Part shown: piece by piece, positions 33,958-38,733 of the stretch
Layout of the letters: the number at the start of each line of letters is the position of its first letter
How positions within the stretch are numbered: position 1 is the stretch's first letter
DNA from: Gemmatimonadales bacterium
Lineage (GTDB): Bacteria; Gemmatimonadota; Gemmatimonadetes; Longimicrobiales; Gaopeijiaceae
Direction: 5' to 3'
Length of the DNA stretch: 38,733 bases
Assembly (NCBI GenBank): GCA_007692505.1
Contig: REBX01000143.1
Location: forward strand, 1-38,733
Notes under the pieces: model-generated
The model's database searches: none
What the model was told of the DNA's origin: nothing
The model's input: only the letters and a program-made list of their open reading frames with translations
Made by a program: the position numbers and the translations under genes

Positions 33958-34207
33958 GGGCGGCAGGAAAGGGGGGGCAGCGAGGTTCGACTTCGCCCGA
34001 GTGCGTTCTCCGTGCCCCTCGTGCCACCCGCCCCCAGATGCGGGAGGACGCCGCCGGCGATGCGGACCCCGGGGGGGATCTTCCGCGCACCTCCACGGAG
34101 CCCGACGTCGTCCTTCGGGCCCTGGAGGCCATCACGGACTGGTTGCGCCATCGGGAGCTGGCCCCGCCCACGTCAAACCCACGACCAAACCGAGCCCAGG
34201 AGACCCC

Positions 34208-34966
34208 ATGTCCCTTCGATCCCTCGCGGCCCCGGCCTGCCTCCTCACCCTCCTTGTCCTGTCGGGCGTCCCCTCCCCGGCCTTCGGGCAGGGCGCACCG
34301 GCTGCCGCTCCCGAGTGGTCCGACCCGCCGCGGGTCCATGTGGGGGGACACGGGATCGTGGCGCAGCCCGTGGGGGAGTTCTCCGATTACGTCCGCGTCG
34401 GGGGCGGAGTCTCCGGCTTCGGCCGGGTGGCCCTGGACCGGGCAGGTCTGGTGAGCCTCCGGGCCGACCTGTCGTTCCTGACCTATGGGCAGGAGCGGCA
34501 GCGGGTCTGCCTCGTGCAGCCCTGCCGCGTCGAAGTGGACCTCATTACATCCAATGACATCCTCCTCCTGGATGCCGGGCCCGAACTCCGCATCCCCCTC
34601 ATGGGCTCCGACGGGCGGGTGGGCCTCAGGGCCGGTGCCGGTGCGGGCCTCGCCTACTTCTCCACCCGCTCCCGGGTGGAGGACAACGATGGCGAGACCG
34701 TGGCCTCCGACGACAACTACAGCGATACGGGGCTGGGTTGGCGGGCCGGTGGAGGCCTGGAGGTGGCGCTCTCCCGTGGCCGCACGCCGGTGGCCCTCGA
34801 CCTGGGGGTCGAGTACCGGGGGAACGGGCGCCGGGAATACCTCACCTCCGGCGACATCACGGACCTCCCCGACGGATCGCTGGAGTTCAACGTCCGGCGC
34901 TCTGACGCCGACTTCCTCCTCTGGCGTGTGGGTGTGTCCGTGGGGCTCCGCCCGGACCGGGATTGA
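34208..34966 (+). CDS. Exported outer-membrane beta-barrel-like protein, unknown function
   Basis: A 252-residue protein with a Sec signal peptide (1-28; hydrophobic LAAPACLLTLLVLSGV, likely cleavage after AFG). The rest alternates polar and hydrophobic residues in strand-sized blocks with Gly-rich turns ([50 protein letters not shown]), as in small outer-membrane barrels. Two Cys (VCLVQPCRV) near residues 98-104 could form a disulphide. The ATG at 34208 has AGGAG 5 nt upstream. It is a single gene: 250 bp separate it from ubiB, with no clear promoter seen. Converges on cspA. Confidence 0.8.
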   Translation: MSLRSLAAPACLLTLLVLSGVPSPAFGQGAPAAAPEWSDPPRVHVGGHGIVAQPVGEFSDYVRVGGGVSGFGRVALDRAGLVSLRADLSFLTYGQERQRVCLVQPCRVEVDLITSNDILLLDAGPELRIPLMGSDGRVGLRAGAGAGLAYFSTRSRVEDNDGETVASDDNYSDTGLGWRAGGGLEVALSRGRTPVALDLGVEYRGNGRREYLTSGDITDLPDGSLEFNVRRSDADFLLWRVGVSVGLRPDRD

Positions 34967-35008
34967 CCGGTACGGAGCTTCCGGCTGCGCAGCAAAACCC
35001 GGGGGCAC

Positions 35009-35044
35009 AAAAAAACCCCCGGTCCGCACGAGGCGGACCGGGGG
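35009..35044 (-). terminator. Rho-independent terminator of the cold-shock gene
   Basis: On the minus strand a perfect 12-bp GC-rich stem (arms 35033-35044 and 35016-35027, 5-nt loop) is followed by seven T residues (35015-35009). It lies about 45 bp after the csp stop. The same stem may also help stop transcripts from the convergent exported-protein gene, but no T-run follows on that strand. Confidence 0.93.
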
Positions 35045-35088
35045 GTGCTGCTGCCGATGCCCGTTTCACGAGGCGATGGCGGCGTGGT

Positions 35089-35298
35089 TCAGTCCAGCTG
35101 CACCACGTTCTCGGCTGCGGGGCCCTTCTGGCCCTGGACCACGTCGAACTCGACGCGGGCACCCTCGGAGAGGGACTTGAAGCCGGAGCCCTGAATGGCG
35201 CTGTGGTGCACGAAGCAGTCCTTCGAGCCGTCCTCAGGCGTGATGAATCCGAAGCCCTTGGCGTCGTTGAACCACTTCACAGTTCCGCTGGTACGCAT
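35089..35298 (-). CDS. Cold-shock protein (CspA family)
   Basis: A 69-residue single OB-fold nucleic-acid chaperone. RNA-binding motifs RNP1 (KGFGFI) and RNP2 (CFVHHSAI; the usual FVHFSAI is slightly altered, and the Cys is a local feature) are present, with the start [14 protein letters not shown]. The ATG at 35298 has GGGAG 7 nt upstream. A near-consensus promoter lies about 220 nt upstream, leaving a long leader like those of temperature-controlled csp mRNAs, and a strong terminator follows. The frame stays open upstream to a TTG at 35520, but family length and the ribosome-binding site favour the short form. Confidence 0.97.
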   Translation of the reverse strand: MRTSGTVKWFNDAKGFGFITPEDGSKDCFVHHSAIQGSGFKSLSEGARVEFDVVQGQKGPAAENVVQLD

Positions 35299-35522
35299 GA
35301 CCAGACTCCCAAAACAACGGTGACATCGGGTCCGGTCGATCCGTACCGTTTGCTCACCTGGTGATCTGCGGGATGTTCTCGCCCCCGCAGGAAGCGTCGG
35401 CAGCGTGCGTCGAGGCCGGATACAAGAACGGACCTCTTGGCCGCAGGGGCTCGGAGGTCCGGCATCATCGTACTTGAGGATGGTCCTGTGTAACGACTCA
35501 TCAAACGTGCTGCCGTGCAACG
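35299..35522 (-). other. Long csp mRNA leader with two hairpins
   Basis: About 218 nt of untranslated leader. It can form GGACCTC/GAGGTCC (35430-35436 with 35454-35460) and CTGCGGG/CCCGCAG (35366-35372 with 35384-35390). Regulation by RNA structure at low temperature is inferred from other csp genes; nothing here proves it. Confidence 0.5.
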
Positions 35523-35551
35523 ATTCTAACCCCCGGAGCCGCTCGAGTCAA
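35523..35551 (-). promoter_or_regulatory. Predicted csp promoter
   Basis: On the minus strand TTGACT (-35, 35546-35551), 17-bp spacer and TAGAAT (-10, 35523-35528): five of six consensus bases match in each box. Predicted start near 35516. This is the best promoter match in the window. Confidence 0.72.
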
Positions 35552-35643
35552 CGGGTGGCTGCGTTCCCGCCCGGGCCGAGGTAGCTTGTTGCGGTTCGCC
35601 CGAAAGGGCTCCTCCCCCGACCCGACCCCTCGCCGTCCGACCC

Positions 35644-36291
35644 GTGACTCCCACCGTCCTCCTGGCCTTCCTGGCCCTCCTGGTCGTCCTCACCCTGATC
35701 CACGAGGCGGGGCATGCCCTGGCCGTCCGCAGCCGGGGCGGGCGCATCCTCCGGATCCGATTGGGCCGCGGGATTCGGGTGGCCCGAAGTCCGCAGCGAG
35801 AGGACGGGCCCCAGTGGGTCCTGGCCCTCCCGCCCTTCGGAGGGCGGATCACCTACGAGGGCATCCCGGAGGGCACCCCGCAGGCCGTGGTGGCCGTGGC
35901 GGGGCCGGCCGCCAATGCCGTCGCCGCCTGGCTCGCTTTCGCCCTGGCGGGGATCATGGCCCCCGATCCCTCGGTCCTCCCGGGGGCCGGCGAACTGGAC
36001 TCCCTCACCTTCGCTTCGGCCTCCATGGCGGCGTGGTTCGCCCTGGTCCCGGCGGCCCTGGTGGAGCTGGTGGCGGAGGGCGGGGTGGACGAGCTCCGCC
36101 AGGCCCTGGCCCTCCTTCCCCAGGTGCTTTCGGGAGGAGGGCTCGCCGGGCTCCTCTACGTGACCGGCGCAGGGTCCGCCCTCTGGGCCGTCCTGAACCT
36201 CGTTCCGGTGCCCGTCGTGGGCACCGATGGCTGGCACGTCCTCCGGTCCCTGGGGGCAGCGGTCCGAAGCCGACGGGAGGTGTCCCCATGA
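35644..36291 (+). CDS. Small M50 family (site-2 protease-like) metalloprotease
   Basis: A 215-residue membrane protein. The first hydrophobic segment ends in the zinc motif HEAGH (20-24). The second conserved M50 motif appears as NLVPVPVVGTDGWHVL near 190-205, providing the Asp ligand. Other hydrophobic segments lie at about 75-105 and 125-145. It lacks a PDZ domain, so it is a minimal S2P-type protein, not an RseP-like one. GTG start at 35644 with no visible ribosome-binding site. It overlaps the next gene by 4 bp (ATGA). Substrate unknown; intramembrane cleavage is inferred from the family. Confidence 0.85.
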   Translation: MTPTVLLAFLALLVVLTLIHEAGHALAVRSRGGRILRIRLGRGIRVARSPQREDGPQWVLALPPFGGRITYEGIPEGTPQAVVAVAGPAANAVAAWLAFALAGIMAPDPSVLPGAGELDSLTFASASMAAWFALVPAALVELVAEGGVDELRQALALLPQVLSGGGLAGLLYVTGAGSALWAVLNLVPVPVVGTDGWHVLRSLGAAVRSRREVSP

Positions 36292-36923
36292 GCCCCTCGA
36301 ACCGCAGGAAGCGCGGAGACCAGGGGCGGCGGGAGGGGGAGGAGGAGCAGCGGGACCGCGGGAGCCCGGCGAACCAGCCGGGGGGCGGAAGCGCCTCCCG
36401 ACCCTCCCTCCCGGTAGAGCTCCACCACGGGGCGAACCTCCGGGCCTTCTCCCTCCTCTTCGGGGTCATACTCCCTGCCATGGCGGTGATGCGGGCCTGG
36501 ACGGAGGGGCTGCCCCTCTGGGCCGGGGGACTCATCGTCCTGGTCGCCCCGGTGGGCTGGTGGGCCCTCCTGGAGTCCCGGTTCCGGATTCAGGTGTCGG
36601 AGGACGGGATCCGGGCCACGAGCTGGCTCGGCGAGCGCCGGGCCATGGGCTGGGAGCACGTGGCCCGTCTCCGCTACCGACCCATGGTCCGGTCCGTGGT
36701 CCTGGAGTCCGTGCCCCTGAAGTCACCCTCCCGGAGGAAGCACGGGAGGCCGATTTCCATCGAGGTGAGCTTCCTGAGGCGGAACGTCCCCGTCCTGGCC
36801 TCCGAGCTCCTGGATAGGACGGACCAGGAGGTCTGGGCCGATGCCTGGCTGAGGATGTTCGGTTCGCTCCCCGGCCAGAAGGACCGGGACACCGGGACAC
36901 CCGGGCAGCACCGGGGGGACTGA
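36288..36923 (+). CDS. Membrane protein with a PH-like domain, unknown function
   Basis: A 211-residue protein: a highly charged, Arg/Glu/Gly-rich start (1-45), two membrane segments (about 53-90; SLLFGVILPAMAVMRAW, then LWAGGLIVLVAPVGWWALL) and a bacterial PH-like beta region (about 95-170; FRIQVSEDGIRATSWLGERRAMGWEHVARLRY). The ATG overlaps the stop of the M50 protease gene, with GGGAGG 7 nt upstream, so the two are very likely made together. A functional link, such as substrate or partner of the protease, is a guess from coupling only. Confidence 0.72.
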   Translation: MSPSNRRKRGDQGRREGEEEQRDRGSPANQPGGGSASRPSLPVELHHGANLRAFSLLFGVILPAMAVMRAWTEGLPLWAGGLIVLVAPVGWWALLESRFRIQVSEDGIRATSWLGERRAMGWEHVARLRYRPMVRSVVLESVPLKSPSRRKHGRPISIEVSFLRRNVPVLASELLDRTDQEVWADAWLRMFGSLPGQKDRDTGTPGQHRGD

Positions 36924-37082
36924 GGTCCCGGGCTCCGCCCCTTTCCTGTTCGTCTGCTTCGTGCGGTGCCCCTGGCCGAACACGCTTCAGGACCGATGGA
37001 GTGGGGAGAGGGTAGGCCAGTGCCTTCGGAGCCCGGCTTCCCAGCCCGGGCGTTCCCGGCCCAAACCCATCGCTCCGCCTCC

Positions 37083-38399
37083 ATGTCGGCATACCTCCGA
37101 TTCGTCCGAGGTGAGATCCCGCTCCTTTGCTACGGGCTGTCGTTCACCTTCCTCTCCAGCTTTGGGCAGACCTTCCTGGTCTCGCTCTTCGTCCCGGCCC
37201 TGCTGGCCGAGTTTGCCATCACCAACGGTGAGTTCGGCGCGATCTACGCCGGTGCGACGCTGGTGAGCGCAGCCCTCCTCCCCTGGGCGGGGGGCTGGAT
37301 GGATCGCGTCCCCCTGACCCGGTTCAGCCTGTCGGTAGTGCTGGGGTTGTCGGCTTCGGCCTTCCTCATGGCGCTTTCCTGGCACCTCTGGGTGCTGGTG
37401 TTGGCCCTGTTGGGGCTGCGGCTGGCGGGGCAGGGGCTCTCGGGGCAGGGGCTCTCGGGGCAGACGGCCCTCACCGCGATGGCGCGCTACTTCGGACCCG
37501 GACGGGGCAAGGCGCTCAGCATCACCTCGCTGGGTTTCCCACTGGGAGAGGGTCTTCTCCCCCTCCTCATCGCCGGGTCCATCGGTCTCATGGGATGGCG
37601 GTGGAGCTGGGGCGTGGTGGGGATCGTGACCCTGGTGTTCTTTGCGCCTGCCCTGATCCTGTTTCTCCGACACGCCGGGGTGGAACTGCACCCCCGGCAG
37701 GCGCGGCCAAAGGACCTTCCCGTGCGCCGGGAGGACAAGGCTGCAAAGGACCGATCCCCGCCGGGCTCCCATCCCGGGGATGGGGACGGGGGCGGCGGCT
37801 GGACTCGCCTCCAGGTGCTGGCCGACCCTCGTTTCTGGTTTGTGCTTCCGGCGGCGCTCCTCCCTCCCTTCTGGATCACCGGGTTCTTCCTCTACCAGAC
37901 CGCAGTCGCCGAACTCAAGGGATGGTCGTTGCCCCTCATGGCATCCGCCTTCATCGCATTCGCCGTGACGCGGGTGCTCCTGTCGCTGGCCACTGGAGGG
38001 GTCGTCGACCGCTGGTCCGCCCGGCGGGTGTTCCCCTTCTCTCCGGTGCCCCTGGCCGTGGGGTTCCTCCTGCTCTGGCAGGTGGACGGGGTGTGGGCTG
38101 CCTATGGGTTCATGGCAAGCTTCGGCGTGTCGGTGGGGATCAGCGGCACGGTGAAACCGGCTCTCTGGGCCGAGCTCTACGGGGTGCGCCACCTGGGGGC
38201 GATCCAGACGATGATGGCTGCTCTCATGGTTGTGAGCACGGCGGCGAGCCCTGTTCTGGTGGGGTTCGCCCTCGATGCCGGCGTGCCCCTGGAAAGGCTC
38301 CTGGCCATCGGGATCGGGTCAGTAGGCGTGGGGACGCTCCTGGCCCTCCGCCTGTATTGGCCCTCCCGCCCCCTCGTTTCGGGTCCCCGATCTGGCTGA
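37083..38399 (+). CDS. Major facilitator superfamily transporter
   Basis: A 438-residue protein with about 12 predicted membrane helices and a hydrophilic central loop of about 45 residues (about 205-250). The motif GGWMDRVPLTR after the second helix is an MFS motif A variant, and GGVVDRWSARRVFP is its counterpart in the second half. The ATG at 37083 gives a normal N-terminus; in-frame ATG/GTG codons at 36966, 36996 and 37019 would add 22-39 non-conserved residues. A 15-bp duplication adds GQGLS in a helix near residue 117. Codon use (more TTG, TTT and CTG) differs from the neighbours, hinting at separate origin. Substrate unknown. Confidence 0.88.
   Translation: MSAYLRFVRGEIPLLCYGLSFTFLSSFGQTFLVSLFVPALLAEFAITNGEFGAIYAGATLVSAALLPWAGGWMDRVPLTRFSLSVVLGLSASAFLMALSWHLWVLVLALLGLRLAGQGLSGQGLSGQTALTAMARYFGPGRGKALSITSLGFPLGEGLLPLLIAGSIGLMGWRWSWGVVGIVTLVFFAPALILFLRHAGVELHPRQARPKDLPVRREDKAAKDRSPPGSHPGDGDGGGGWTRLQVLADPRFWFVLPAALLPPFWITGFFLYQTAVAELKGWSLPLMASAFIAFAVTRVLLSLATGGVVDRWSARRVFPFSPVPLAVGFLLLWQVDGVWAAYGFMASFGVSVGISGTVKPALWAELYGVRHLGAIQTMMAALMVVSTAASPVLVGFALDAGVPLERLLAIGIGSVGVGTLLALRLYWPSRPLVSGPRSG
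37427..37463 (+). repeat. 15-bp tandem repeat within the MFS gene
   Basis: GGGGCAGGGGCTCTC occurs at 37427-37441 and 37442-37456, then a partial third copy GGGGCAG. It codes GQGLS-GQGLS-GQ in frame within a predicted membrane helix. Confidence 0.92.
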
Positions 38400-38408
38400 G
38401 TCCCGCCC

Positions 38409-38733
38409 TCAGTCCCCTCGGGGGCTCGGACGCTCGCCATCGGTGCGCCGCTCCGGCGCATCGGGGCCGGGACGGATCAGGCCGTGGCTGGAGACGTTGA
38501 GGCGGTCGGCCTCCCGCTCGCCCAGGACCCAGACGGCGGCTCCGTGCCAGCGGTCCCGGTCGCCGCCGGGCGGCCGGAAGCCAGGCAGCCGCAGCCGCTC
38601 TCCGTCGTCGGTGTGGAGGCGTGGTGTCTCATCGCCTCCCGGCAGGTAGAGGTGGCCCGTCACGGGGACCTCCCCCCGGACCGCCAGGATCCGGAAGGCC
38701 GCCACCTCCTGAGGCTCCAGGACACGATGGGCA
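38409..38733 (-). CDS. Hypothetical protein, 5' end off window
   Basis: An open frame of about 108 residues running in from the right edge on the minus strand and ending at 38409. Visible sequence includes LEPQEVAAFRILAVRGEVPV and HLYLPGGDETPRL. It is rich in Gly, Pro, Arg and Asp with a charged end. A GTG at 38705 could be a start, but GGAGG directly abuts it without spacing, so the gene probably continues beyond the window. Convergent with the MFS gene. No family recognised. Confidence 0.5.
   Translation of the reverse strand, partial: AHRVLEPQEVAAFRILAVRGEVPVTGHLYLPGGDETPRLHTDDGERLRLPGFRPPGGDRDRWHGAAVWVLGEREADRLNVSSHGLIRPGPDAPERRTDGERPSPRGD

Noticed and set aside
33693-34151. A minus-strand frame over the ubiB tail
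   Set aside because: Its Pro-rich end is simply the reverse reading of the Gly/Met repeat.
34038-34454. A 138-codon frame between ubiB and the exported-protein gene
   Set aside because: It runs far into the exported-protein gene in another frame and has no ribosome-binding site; a short helical stretch (VVLRALEAITDWL) is not enough.

Overview
This is a high-GC, gene-dense chromosomal window of housekeeping genes. The presumed source is a Gram-negative bacterium, probably Gemmatimonadota-like. That assignment is inference from the GC-rich codon use, frequent GTG/TTG starts, a lipoprotein-type HtrA, a predicted outer-membrane barrel, a PhoH-PgpH-YbeY cluster and an isolated LexA. No rRNA, tRNA, CRISPR array, phage or transposase gene was seen.

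Layout. (1) Positions 1-8681, minus strand: one tightly packed unit truA-tal-htrA-purB-purC-pssA-purS-purQ-purL (purL cut by the left edge), with a good promoter candidate upstream of truA. It combines purine synthesis with tRNA modification, a sugar-phosphate enzyme, an envelope protease and phosphatidylserine synthase. (2) 8887-17725, plus strand: tryptophan genes trpD, trpC, trpF, trpB and trpA. They are interrupted by an inverted lexA (with a possible small gene behind it) and by a coupled pair of signalling-type genes, a HEAT-repeat protein and a divergent HD-GYP protein, between trpB and trpA. (3) 17736-19586, minus: an RqcH/NFACT protein. (4) 19740-23825, plus: panB-panC-yqeK-lytR_C-lepB behind a consensus-like promoter. 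(5) 23826-24706: an 881-bp gene-free, partly AT-rich gap between convergent lepB and rlmN, holding doublets of unusual short repeats. (6) rlmN (minus), then aspS-phoH-pgpH-ybeY-ubiB (plus), divergent across a structured intergenic region. (7) 34208-38733: an exported barrel-like protein, a cold-shock gene with a long leader and a strong terminator, a small M50 protease coupled to a PH-type membrane protein, an MFS transporter, and a fragment at the right edge.

Most interesting points: (a) a 38-bp hairpin element in four copies, as two direct pairs whose cores are each exactly 60 bp apart, with two compensatory base-pair changes between copies; (b) a second AT-rich 19-bp doublet between those pairs; (c) the HEAT and HD-GYP proteins appear to share the same roughly 105-residue N-terminal domain; (d) a 9-bp direct repeat with an 11-bp period at the predicted lexA transcription start, which overlaps the trpC start codon; (e) an adenylosuccinate lyase that resembles the eukaryotic enzyme. 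All family calls come from recognised motifs and were not checked by database search.
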